This document shows positions 1-7,407 of a stretch of 64,000 bases of DNA, piece after piece. This DNA comes from UBA4427 sp046351135 (GTDB taxonomy: Bacteria; Myxococcota_A; UBA9160; UBA4427): contig JAXLZA010000010.1 in the NCBI GenBank assembly GCA_046351135.1, forward strand, positions 1-64,000, in the 5' to 3' direction. Each line of letters begins with the position of its first letter. Within the stretch, counting starts at the first letter, position 1. The notes under the pieces were generated by a model, which was given only the letters and a program-made list of their open reading frames with translations, was not told the DNA's origin and did no database searches. The position numbers and the translations under genes are program-made.

Positions 1-153
1 GCCTTCGAGGCAGGCGGGGATGGTCTCGGCCTGGATCGGCCGGGGCTCCGTGAAGCCGGCCTCGGAGAGGGCGCGGATGAGGGTGGAATCGAGCTCGAAA
101 CGGGAAAAGCCGCTCTCGGTGAGAGCGGTGGGTTGCGCAAGAGCGCTGGACAA
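1..153 (-). CDS. DEAD-box ATP-dependent RNA helicase, N-terminal fragment
   Basis: Only the first 51 codons lie in the window; the gene runs off the left edge. The peptide carries the Q-motif of DEAD-box helicases: an upstream Phe (FELDSTLIRAL), then SEAGFTEPRPIQAETIPACL, which binds the adenine of ATP. These enzymes unwind RNA duplexes in ribosome assembly, mRNA decay or cold adaptation. The start is TTG at 153, chosen because GGAG lies seven bases upstream and no in-frame ATG exists nearby. The gene is too short for an ORF finder but the Q-motif is unmistakable. Which subfamily (RhlE, CsdA, DbpA) it belongs to cannot be told from this fragment. Confidence 0.82.
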   Translation of the reverse strand, partial: MSSALAQPTALTESGFSRFELDSTLIRALSEAGFTEPRPIQAETIPACLEG

Positions 154-171
154 TTGGATTCTCCGCCGCGT

Positions 172-188
172 CCGGAGTCTTGCTCCGG
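172..188 (-). promoter_or_regulatory. Hairpin in the helicase 5' leader
   Basis: CCGGAG (172-177) and CTCCGG (183-188) are perfect inverted repeats around a five-base loop, 19 bases upstream of the helicase TTG start. It could shape the 5' leader, as structured leaders do in some cold-shock helicase mRNAs, but this is inference. Confidence 0.3.
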
Positions 189-524
189 GAAGAATGCGGC
201 CATCGTTTTCTGACCCAGACAACAAGAAGGGAAAGAAGGGATTTCGTGCGGCGCGGTCTCGAGGAGGGGGAAGTTCGAGGCGCTGTTGCTTGCCGCTGCT
301 GGCTCGCGGCCGGCTCGCTCTTCGCGGGCCCGCCGGCTCAGCCGGTCTTCGTCGCATCCACAGGACGCGACCGGATCATCGATCCGATGGCGGCTGTGTA
401 GCCCGTTTGATCGGCCGGCGCCAATCGAACTGAAGCGGAGATTCGCACGGCCCGGTCGGGCGGGTCGCTCCGCCGGTCGGCCGGACGGGAGAGTAGCCCG
501 GGGTGCCAGGGCATCCAGGCGCGC

Positions 525-530
525 TAGGGT
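525..530 (+). promoter_or_regulatory. -10-like TAGGGT before the BlaI-type gene
   Basis: TAGGGT ends six bases before the ATG at 537, and there is no Shine-Dalgarno sequence between. GTGCCA at 503-508 with a 16-base spacer is a fair -35 match. The spacing suggests a leaderless transcript. Confidence 0.4.
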
Positions 531-536
531 GGCCCC

Positions 537-944
537 ATGTCGACCCGTCCGCCCCGCCTCGGCGACCTCGAGGGGCGCGTTCTCGAGTGGCTCTGGGAAC
601 GCGACTGGGTCGACGTGCGCGCGGCGCACGCGGCCCACACCAGCGCGACGCGCCGCTCGCCCAACACCCTCCACAGCACCCTCGAACGCCTCGTCCGCAA
701 GGGCCTCGTCGAGCGCCGGCGCGAGGGCCGCGCCTTCGCCTATCGCGCGGTCGTGTCGCGCGACGACTTCGTCGGCCGGGCTCTCGCCGGTGCGATCGAG
801 CAGATGCCGGGAAGCGACCCGAGATCGCTGCTCGCCGCGTTCGTCGATCTCGCGGCGCGGCTGGACGAGGCGGGGCTCGAGGAGCTCGAGCGGCTGGTCG
901 CGGAGCGGCTCCGGGCCCGGCAGGACGGGGGAGACGGCGCATGA
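537..944 (+). CDS. BlaI/MecI/CopY-family transcriptional repressor
   Basis: This 135-residue protein has the size and layout of BlaI/MecI repressors: an N-terminal winged helix (about residues 8-70, with LGDLEGRVLEWLW, the recognition-helix region SPNTLHSTLERLVRKGL and the wing ERRREGRAFAYRAVV) and a C-terminal helical dimerisation tail. Family members bind dyad operators and are released when a cognate M56 protease triggers their cleavage. The next gene is exactly such a protease and overlaps the stop by four bases (ATGA), so the two are coupled. There is no CopY-like cysteine cluster, so metal sensing would have to lie in the protease. Beta-lactamase genes are absent nearby; the likely regulon includes the TonB receptor downstream. 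Confidence 0.85.
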   Translation: MSTRPPRLGDLEGRVLEWLWERDWVDVRAAHAAHTSATRRSPNTLHSTLERLVRKGLVERRREGRAFAYRAVVSRDDFVGRALAGAIEQMPGSDPRSLLAAFVDLAARLDEAGLEELERLVAERLRARQDGGDGA

Positions 945-1954
945 CGGCCCACCTCGCCTCGCTCGCCGTGCTCGCGGGACTCTGGCTCATGCTCGCGCTC
1001 GCGACCGCGCTCGCCGCCTCGCTGCTCGTTCGACCGCTCGAGCGCGCCCTCCGCACGGGCGATCCCGAGCGGCGCGCGCGTCTCGCCTGGCTCGTCGCGA
1101 CGGCCCCCGTGACCCTGCCCTCGTCGCTCGTCCTCGTGTGCGCGCTGCCGGGGCTGGTCGGCGCGCTCCTCGGCGTCGGGGACCACTGCACCGCCCACGG
1201 CGACCACCCCCACTTCTGCCTGATCCACGCGACGGTCGCCATGTCGCCCGTCGTGGGGGCGACGCTCGCGCTCTTCGCCGCGATCGTGCTGCGCGCGCTG
1301 CGGTGCGGCGCCGCCGGCATCCGGAGTGGCCTTCGCGAGACGCGCTGGCTCGCGCGCCGGCGGATCCGTGCGCTCGCGCCCGGCGTCCACCTGATCGATG
1401 CGCCGGAGCCGCTCGCGCTGACCCACGGGCTGGGGTCCCCCGAGATCTGGATCTCCCAGGGACTGCACGCGGCGCTCGATGAGAAAGAGCGCGCCGTCGT
1501 GCTGGCCCACGAGCGCGCGCATGCCCGGCGGCGGGACTCCGCGCGCCAGCTGATCGCCCGCGTCGCGGCGACGCTGCATCGATCCGCGCTGCGCGACATG
1601 CTCCTGCGCGAGCTTCGGCTCGCCACGGAGCAGATCTGCGACGCGAGCGCGGCGCGCGAGGTCGGCGATCCCCTGCGCGTCGCGCACACGCTGCTGCGCG
1701 TCGAGCGGCTCATGCGCGGATCGCGCCCGCCGGCCCTGCACGGCGCAGCCGCGCTCGTCGACACCAGCTTGCCCGCCCGCGTCGAAGCGCTGCTCGCCCT
1801 CCCGGAGCCGCCCCACCGCGCTCGGCGCCGGGTGCCCGCCGGCTGGCTCCTTCTCGCCACCGCCCTCCTGCTCGCGAGCCCGCTGCATCACCTGGCCGAG
1901 CACGTCCTCGAGACCGTGGTCCGATCCATGGTCGGAGTTGGGCGCCTCTTTTAG
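941..1954 (+). CDS. M56-family (BlaR1-like) membrane metalloprotease with His/Cys-rich loop
   Basis: Predicted 337-residue inner-membrane protease. Hydrophobic segments lie near residues 5-30, 47-79, 98-120 and 302-320. The zinc site HERAH is at 190-194, with a candidate third ligand Glu in EQICD (230-234), between the third and fourth segments and so on the cytoplasmic side, as in BlaR1. Only about 17 residues follow the last segment, so the penicillin-binding sensor of BlaR1 is absent. The short loop between segments two and three, predicted periplasmic, is packed with ligands: His82, Cys83, His86, His89, His91, Cys93 and His96. This suggests metal sensing, with the signal passed to the BlaI-type repressor. 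The ATG overlaps the repressor stop; the TonB receptor follows 11 bases later. Confidence 0.8.
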   Translation: MTAHLASLAVLAGLWLMLALATALAASLLVRPLERALRTGDPERRARLAWLVATAPVTLPSSLVLVCALPGLVGALLGVGDHCTAHGDHPHFCLIHATVAMSPVVGATLALFAAIVLRALRCGAAGIRSGLRETRWLARRRIRALAPGVHLIDAPEPLALTHGLGSPEIWISQGLHAALDEKERAVVLAHERAHARRRDSARQLIARVAATLHRSALRDMLLRELRLATEQICDASAAREVGDPLRVAHTLLRVERLMRGSRPPALHGAAALVDTSLPARVEALLALPEPPHRARRRVPAGWLLLATALLLASPLHHLAEHVLETVVRSMVGVGRLF

Positions 1955-1957
1955 CGT
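1952..1957 (+). promoter_or_regulatory. -10-like TAGCGT before the TonB receptor
   Basis: TAGCGT starts within the stop codon of the M56 gene and ends eight bases before the receptor ATG, which has no Shine-Dalgarno sequence. It may drive a leaderless receptor transcript separate from the upstream pair. Confidence 0.3.
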
Positions 1958-1965
1958 GCGGCGCC

Positions 1966-4101
1966 ATGCGCCCGACCCCGACACGCCGCCCGTACGACCC
2001 GCCTCGCCCCGTCGCCCGCGGCGGGCTCGCCGCGGCCCGCTTCACCGGTGTTGCGGCCCTGATCGGAGCCGTGTTCGCCCTCGAGGCGGGCGCCGCCGAG
2101 CCCGAGGCCGACTCGGCTTCCGAATCCGCCCCCACCGAAGAGGTGATCGTCTACGGCCGCGCCGCGGAGCAGATCGGGTTCGCGTCCGCCGGCTCCGAGG
2201 GGCGCGTCGGCCAGGCGGATCTCGCGCTGCGTCCGATCGGCCGGGTCGGGGAGCTCCTCGAATCCGTCCCCGGCTTGATCGCGACCCAGCACTCGGGCTC
2301 GGGCAAGGCGAACCAGTACTTCCTGCGCGGCTTCAACCTCGACCACGGGACGGACTTCGCGACCTTCTTCGACGGCGTGCCGGTCAACTTCCGGACCCAT
2401 GCCCACGGCCAGGGCTACACCGATCTCAACTTCGTGATCCCCGAGCTCGTCGAGTCGATCGACTACCGCAAGGGGCCCTACCGCGCGGACGTCGGCGACT
2501 TCGGCTCCGCCGGAGCCTCCTTCATGAAGACGTTCGACCGGCTCCCCGAGTCGATCGCGCTCGCGACCTACGGGCAGTACGACTACGTCCGCGGCCTCGC
2601 GGCGAGCGGCTTCGAGGCGGGAGGCGGCGACGGCATCTTCGCCCTCGAAGGGCGGACGAACCAGGGTCCGTTCCACCTCGACGCCAACCTGCTCCACGTG
2701 AACGGCTTCGGGAAGTGGACGGCTCCGGTCGCGGGCGGAACGCTCCGCGCCTCGGCGTCGGGCTACTACGCCACCTGGAACTCGACCGACCAGATCCCCG
2801 ACCGCGCGATCGGCAGCTCCGATCCGAGCATCAACGTCTCGCGCCTCGGCTACATCGACCCCGATCTCGGCGGACGGACGACGCGGGTCGTCGCGAATCT
2901 CGACTGGCAGCAGGAGGACGACGAGACGCCGCTCGCGCTCTCGACCTACCTCCTCTACTACGACTTCGATCTGTTCTCGAACTTCACCTACTTCCTCGAC
3001 GACCCGGTCAACGGGGACCAGTTCCGCCAGACCGATCGCCGCCTCACCTGGGGTGGGAAGGCGACCCAGGACTTCCTGCCGACGCTCTTCGGGATGCCCG
3101 TCGAGATCCGCACGGGCTTCGATACGCGCCTCGATCGCATCCCCGACCTCGGCCTCTACCGGACGAAGGAGCGGCGACGCGTCTCGACCGTCCGGCGCGA
3201 CGCCGTCACGGAGTGGTCCGGAGCGCTCTTCGGCGAGGCCCGGGTCGAGCCGGTCGAATGGATGACCCTCGTCGCCGGCCTGCGCGGCGATCTGTACGCC
3301 TTCGACGTCGATACGCGCGCCGGCGCCGACGCGGCCGTCGACTCGGGCAAGGAGGTCGACGGCCTCGTCAACCCCAAGCTCGCCGTCATCGTGCGCCCCC
3401 ACGCGGATTTCGAGCTCTATCTCAACGGCGGCGGGGGCTACCACTCGAACGACGCGCGCGGCACGACGTCGCAGGTCGATCCGGCCGATCCCCTCGTCCG
3501 GCAGTGGGGTGCGGAGCTCGGTGGTCGCTGGCAGCCGAACGCGTTGATCCACTTCACGTCCGTCGTCTGGTTCCTGAAGTCGAAGTCGGAGCTCGTCTTC
3601 GTGGGGGACGCCGGGACGACCGAGCCGAGCGGACGAAGTCAACGCTTCGGCGTCGAGCTGACGGGATTCCTCCGTCCGGTTCCGTGGCTCGCGCTCGACG
3701 CATCGTACAGCTGGTCCGACGCGCGCTTCGACGGGCTGCCGAGGGGGCAGGACCGGGTCCCCCTCGCGCTCGAGCACGTCGTCTCGGCGGGGGCGACGGT
3801 GACCGCGGGGCCGTTCTCGAGCAGCCTGCGCCTGCGGCATTTCGCCGCCTATCCGTTGATCGAGGACAACAGCCAGCGGGCCGGGTCGACGACGCTCGTC
3901 AATCTGGGTGCCGCCTACACCTGGCGGCGCATGACCTTCGATCTGACGGTCGTGAACCTCTTCGATTCGATGGACAACGACATCCAGTACTACTACGCAT
4001 CGCGATTGAACCTGACCGAGCCCGCCGCAGGCGTGCCCGACACCCATCGCCATCCCGTCGAGCCGCGACAGCTGCGCGGGACGGTGAAGGTCACCTTCTA
4101 G
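1966..4101 (+). CDS. TonB-dependent outer-membrane receptor
   Basis: 711 residues, a typical receptor length. An N-terminal signal region ends near AGAAEPEA; a TonB-box-like EEVIVYG follows, then the plug domain (about residues 65-190, with VGELLESVPGLIATQHSGSG, YFLRGFNLDHG and IDYRKGPYRADVGDFGSAGAS) and a beta-barrel that ends in Phe (GTVKVTF), the usual outer-membrane C-terminal signature. It would import a scarce ligand with energy from TonB-ExbBD. Placement directly behind a BlaI/M56 pair with a His/Cys-rich sensor loop suggests a metal or metal complex, though substrate cannot be read from the sequence. Start chosen at the ATG at 1966, which gives a full signal peptide. Confidence 0.88.
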   Translation: MRPTPTRRPYDPPRPVARGGLAAARFTGVAALIGAVFALEAGAAEPEADSASESAPTEEVIVYGRAAEQIGFASAGSEGRVGQADLALRPIGRVGELLESVPGLIATQHSGSGKANQYFLRGFNLDHGTDFATFFDGVPVNFRTHAHGQGYTDLNFVIPELVESIDYRKGPYRADVGDFGSAGASFMKTFDRLPESIALATYGQYDYVRGLAASGFEAGGGDGIFALEGRTNQGPFHLDANLLHVNGFGKWTAPVAGGTLRASASGYYATWNSTDQIPDRAIGSSDPSINVSRLGYIDPDLGGRTTRVVANLDWQQEDDETPLALSTYLLYYDFDLFSNFTYFLDDPVNGDQFRQTDRRLTWGGKATQDFLPTLFGMPVEIRTGFDTRLDRIPDLGLYRTKERRRVSTVRRDAVTEWSGALFGEARVEPVEWMTLVAGLRGDLYAFDVDTRAGADAAVDSGKEVDGLVNPKLAVIVRPHADFELYLNGGGGYHSNDARGTTSQVDPADPLVRQWGAELGGRWQPNALIHFTSVVWFLKSKSELVFVGDAGTTEPSGRSQRFGVELTGFLRPVPWLALDASYSWSDARFDGLPRGQDRVPLALEHVVSAGATVTAGPFSSSLRLRHFAAYPLIEDNSQRAGSTTLVNLGAAYTWRRMTFDLTVVNLFDSMDNDIQYYYASRLNLTEPAAGVPDTHRHPVEPRQLRGTVKVTF

Positions 4102-4107
4102 ATCCGC

Positions 4108-5037
4108 TCACTCGATTCGGGTCGCGGCCATCTGTGCCCGGGCCGTCCGAGCACACGCGAGCAACGCATCCGTCAAGCGACCGGCGTTCCCGGCGGAGAT
4201 CTGCTCGGGCGATGCGACGAGGGAGATCGCCGCCGCCACCTCGCCGTCCGGACCGAAGACGGGCGCGACGAGCTGCGAGACGAGCGGTGCACGCAACGGA
4301 TCGCGATCGACGACGAGATACTCGTCGTGGGCCAGGGCGCGGACCAGACGATCGCGGCGCGAGACCGTTTCGGCGGAGCGCGGCTCGCGCGCGTGCCGCG
4401 CGACGACCGTCCCCAGTCCGCGGCGCGTCAGGGGATCGAGCGTCATGCAGTAGCCCTGCTCCCGGGCGAGCGCGGCGGCGCGACGAAAGCGCCCGACGTC
4501 CCGGCGCGACAAAGGCACCGTCGCCCGATCGAGCCAGCGCGCGAACGCCTCGTCCCCGCTCCACGCGACGAACACGAGCCCGAGCGGCGGCACGCACGGG
4601 ATCGTCTGACCCACCCGCATCGCGGGGGGCGACTGGCTCGGTCCACTCGCGTGGGCCACGACCACGATCTGCCCTCCCGTCTCGATCGAGGCCAGAGCCT
4701 CGAACCCGAGCCGCTCGGAGAGCGCGGCGACCCCGGACCGCAGCGCGTCGATCCCCGGGAGGTTCGACTCGGCCGCATCGCCGATCGAGATCAGGCCGGC
4801 CCCGAGCGTCCAGGACTTGCGCGCGTCGCGCCGCACCCAATGGGCGCGCTCGAGCGAGAGCAGGATCGCCTGACACGTCGCGCGATTCTGCGCGAGGGCG
4901 CGAGCGAGCTCGGAGACCGAGAACGCGCGACCCGGCCAGGCGGCCAGATGGGACAGCAGCTCGACCGTGCGCCGCGCCGCCGGCGACGGCTGCACGCCCC
5001 TGCTCGGCATTCTTGACTTCGGCGAGCGGCTGGGCAT
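4108..5037 (-). CDS. IclR-family transcriptional regulator
   Basis: 309 residues: an N-terminal winged helix (about 15-75, with ARRTVELLSHLAAW and FSVSELARALAQNRATCQAI) and a C-terminal effector domain that binds small molecules (FEALASIETGGQIVVVA, CVPPLGLVFVAWS, AAISL near the end). IclR proteins usually control adjacent catabolic operons. This one diverges from three tandem flavin monooxygenases starting at 5113. In-frame ATGs exist at 5058, 5037 and 5010, none with a good ribosome site; 5037 is preferred because it leaves the direct repeat at 5041-5068 outside the gene. The 3' end converges on the TonB receptor with six bases between. Confidence 0.85.
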   Translation of the reverse strand: MPSRSPKSRMPSRGVQPSPAARRTVELLSHLAAWPGRAFSVSELARALAQNRATCQAILLSLERAHWVRRDARKSWTLGAGLISIGDAAESNLPGIDALRSGVAALSERLGFEALASIETGGQIVVVAHASGPSQSPPAMRVGQTIPCVPPLGLVFVAWSGDEAFARWLDRATVPLSRRDVGRFRRAAALAREQGYCMTLDPLTRRGLGTVVARHAREPRSAETVSRRDRLVRALAHDEYLVVDRDPLRAPLVSQLVAPVFGPDGEVAAAISLVASPEQISAGNAGRLTDALLACARTARAQMAATRIE

Positions 5038-5042
5038 AGAGT
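5037..5042 (+). promoter_or_regulatory. -10-like TAGAGT upstream of the luciferase-like operon
   Basis: TAGAGT matches the hexamer seen before several other plus-strand genes in the window (48428, 50672, 55174). It lies 70 bases before the first luciferase-like gene and would place an operator at 5041-5068 over the transcription start, a typical repressor position. Confidence 0.3.
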
Positions 5043-5068
5043 GCTGAATAAAGAGCATTCGTGCTGAA
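5041..5068. promoter_or_regulatory. Direct repeat GTGCTGAA x2, candidate IclR operator
   Basis: GTGCTGAA occurs at 5041-5048 and again at 5061-5068, exactly 20 bases apart, about two helical turns. The stretch between is AT-rich for this genome and lies in the gap between the divergent IclR regulator and the monooxygenase operon. Spacing of two turns suits cooperative binding by an IclR dimer pair. Binding is inferred. Confidence 0.4.
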
Positions 5069-5112
5069 ATCTCAACACCCCAGCCGATGCGCCGGACCGC
5101 GAAGGAGCCCCC

Positions 5113-6270
5113 ATGAAGCTCGATCTGCTCTACGAAGTCGACGCCCCGCGCCCCTGGACCGACGGCCCGCATCCCTACGGCCAGCGCCGGCGCGAGCAGC
5201 GCGCCTATCGCGAGGCGATCGAGCAGATCAAGCTCGCGGACAAGATGGGGTTCCACACGATATGGGCCGTCGAGCACCATTTCCGGGAAGGGCGCTCCCA
5301 TTGTCCTGCGCCGGAGGTCCTGCTGGGCGCGCTCTCGCAGGTCACCGAGCGGATCCGCCTCGGCTTCGGCGTGACCCTGACCCCCTTCGGCTTCACCCAC
5401 CCCGCCCGCATCGCCGAGAAGGTCGCGACCCTCGACGTCCTCTCGAACGGCCGCGCCGAGTGGGGCACCGGCCGCTCGACCCCGATGGAGCAGACCGCCT
5501 TCGGCGTCGACCGCGAGAAGTCCCGCGACCACTGGAAGGAGGCGATCGAGATCGTCTGCGGCATGTGGCGCGAGGAGTACTTCTCGTGGGACTCGCCGAG
5601 CTTCCGGTTCCCGAAGCGGCTCGTGACCCCGAAGCCGTTCCAGGATCCGCATCCGCCCTGCTGGATGGCGGCGACCTCCCAGGGCTCGGCGGAGATCGCC
5701 GGCGCCAACGGGCTCGGCATGCTCTCCTTCTCGATCATGCAGCCGCTCGAGCAGATGGCCCGCCAGGTCGTCGCCTATCGGAAGGCGGCCGCGACGGCGA
5801 AGCCGCTCACCGACGTGACGACCAACCGTGTCGCCGCCTACACCCTCGTCCACTGCGCCGACTCGATGGCGCAGGCCGAGGCGAACGGCATCTGGGACTC
5901 GGTGGCCTGGTGGTACCAGAACCTCGCCCAGTTCACCCTCGACTGGGAGCTCGTCCATCTCCCCGAGTCGGAGAAGGCCGCGGCGTTCCCGCTGCTCGAG
6001 CCGCTGATCGGGGGGAACATCCCGGTCCAGACCTTCCACGACGCGGACATGCTGGTCGTCGGCGATCCGGAGCGCTGCCTCCAGAAGATGAAGCACTACG
6101 CCGACCTCGGGGTCGATCAGCTCATCTGCTACGTGCAGTTCGGCCATCATTCGCACGAGTCGGTGATGAAGACGATCGAGCTGCTCGGCAAGGAGGTCCG
6201 GCCCGAGCTCGAGCACTACGTGCCGCGCAAGGGGGTCCTCGAAGAGACGGCCGCCCGCCGGAGCGCGTGA
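5113..6270 (+). CDS. LLM-class (luciferase-like) flavin-dependent oxidoreductase, first of three
   Basis: 385 residues with the bacterial-luciferase fold throughout: LLYEVD at the first strand, EAIEQIKLADKMGFHTIWAV followed by EHHF, PARIAEKVATLDVLSNGR, and GTGRSTP near residue 120. Family members oxidise substrates with reduced FMN and oxygen; the EHHF motif is typical of the alkanal/alkane monooxygenase-like branch rather than the F420 branch. Starts an operon-like run: the stop TGA overlaps the next ATG (TGATG). Likely controlled by the divergent IclR regulator. A flavin reductase is not seen nearby, so reduced flavin would have to come from elsewhere. Confidence 0.85.
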   Translation: MKLDLLYEVDAPRPWTDGPHPYGQRRREQRAYREAIEQIKLADKMGFHTIWAVEHHFREGRSHCPAPEVLLGALSQVTERIRLGFGVTLTPFGFTHPARIAEKVATLDVLSNGRAEWGTGRSTPMEQTAFGVDREKSRDHWKEAIEIVCGMWREEYFSWDSPSFRFPKRLVTPKPFQDPHPPCWMAATSQGSAEIAGANGLGMLSFSIMQPLEQMARQVVAYRKAAATAKPLTDVTTNRVAAYTLVHCADSMAQAEANGIWDSVAWWYQNLAQFTLDWELVHLPESEKAAAFPLLEPLIGGNIPVQTFHDADMLVVGDPERCLQKMKHYADLGVDQLICYVQFGHHSHESVMKTIELLGKEVRPELEHYVPRKGVLEETAARRSA

Positions 6271-7397
6271 TGGAGTTCGGCATCTTCTGCGCCGCGCCGG
6301 TCGGCCCCCGGCCCTGGCACGAGTCCGAGCCGCGGCGCCTGCGCGAGGACCTCGAGCTCGGCATCGCCGCGGAGGCCGCGGGCTTCGACTCCTTCTGGGC
6401 CCCGGAGCACCACTTCCTCGAGGAGTACTCGCACAACGCCGCGTCCCACCTGACCTGCCTCGCCGTCGGCATGCGGACGAGCCGGATCCGCCTCGTGACC
6501 GGCATCATGAACCTCTGCTCGCCGATCAACCATCCGGTCCGCGTCGCCGAGCAGGTCGCGATGATCGACGTCTACACCAACGGCCGGATCGAGCTCGGCA
6601 CCGGCCGCGGCAGCGGCTCGACCGAGGTCAACGCCTTCGGCCTGCGCAACGAGGACACGAAGAGCTACTGGGAGGAGGCGATCCGAGCGATCCCGAAGAT
6701 GTGGACCCAGGATCTCTTCTCGTGGAACGGGAAGCACTTCTCGCTGCCCGAGCGCTGCGTCCTGCCGAAGCCGATCCAGAAGCCGCATCCGCCGCTCTGG
6801 GTGACGGCGACGAATCCCACGACGATCGAGCAGGCCGGTCGCATGGGCCTCGGCGTCGCCGTCTTCAGCTTCCAGAGCGCCCGCGAGCTCGAGCCCCTGA
6901 TCGAGCGCTACAAGAAGGCGATCGCGAATCCCGAGCCCGTCTCCGAAGTCGTCAACGACCGCTTCCTCACGATCGCACCGCTGCTCTGTCTCGAGGACGG
7001 CGACGAGGCGCGCCTCTGGAACACGCGCCGGGGCAATGCCACGACCGCCCACCTCGCGGTCCACTTCGACACGATCCCCACCGTCGCCGCCCGCCTCGCC
7101 CGGGAGCCGCGGCCGATCCCGCAGAGCCGGCTTCGGGAGCTCGTTCGGGAGGCGGCCCTCGATCCCACGGTCGTGTCGGCCTTCCCGGTGGACGAGCAGG
7201 ACCCCGAGAAGCTGATCGCGGCCGGGCTCTGCGTCGGGACGCCCGACGAGGTGAAGCGCGCCGTGAAGACCTATCAGGACGTCGGCGTCGACGTCCTCGG
7301 CATGATCCCCCGCACGAGCTGGATCGAGCCCCAGGAGGTCGTGCTGCGCTCGCTCGCAACGACCGGGCGCTCGGTCCTGCCGGCCTTCCGGAGCTGA
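6270..7397 (+). CDS. LLM-class flavin-dependent oxidoreductase, second of three
   Basis: 375 residues, paralogous to both neighbours. Visible family motifs: FDSFWAPEHHFLEEYSHN, RVAEQVAMIDVYTNGRIELG followed by TGRGSGST, and PKPIQKPHPPLWVTATNP, which is shared with the third copy. The ATG overlaps the previous stop by one base, so translation is coupled. Three adjacent paralogues of nearly equal length could form mixed dimers, as LuxA and LuxB do, or could accept different substrates; the sequence does not decide. Probably uses reduced FMN supplied by a separate reductase. Confidence 0.85.
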   Translation: MEFGIFCAAPVGPRPWHESEPRRLREDLELGIAAEAAGFDSFWAPEHHFLEEYSHNAASHLTCLAVGMRTSRIRLVTGIMNLCSPINHPVRVAEQVAMIDVYTNGRIELGTGRGSGSTEVNAFGLRNEDTKSYWEEAIRAIPKMWTQDLFSWNGKHFSLPERCVLPKPIQKPHPPLWVTATNPTTIEQAGRMGLGVAVFSFQSARELEPLIERYKKAIANPEPVSEVVNDRFLTIAPLLCLEDGDEARLWNTRRGNATTAHLAVHFDTIPTVAARLAREPRPIPQSRLRELVREAALDPTVVSAFPVDEQDPEKLIAAGLCVGTPDEVKRAVKTYQDVGVDVLGMIPRTSWIEPQEVVLRSLATTGRSVLPAFRS

Positions 7398-7407
7398 AGG
7401 AAACGTC

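Larger units (their letters stand above)
154..536. other. Intergenic region between divergent helicase and BlaI-type genes
   Basis: This 383-base gap separates the minus-strand helicase from the plus-strand repressor. It holds a hairpin at 172-188 in the helicase leader and a purine-rich, lower-GC stretch around 218-245, unusual for this genome and possibly part of the helicase promoter. A -10-like hexamer lies at 525-530 just before the BlaI start. No convincing gene is seen; the overlapping reading frames here have no recognisable domains. Confidence 0.6.

Noticed and set aside
1938..5039. 1033-codon plus-strand frame over the TonB receptor and IclR genes
   Set aside because: Arg/Pro-rich shadow with no recognisable motifs, opposite or out of frame to two clear genes.
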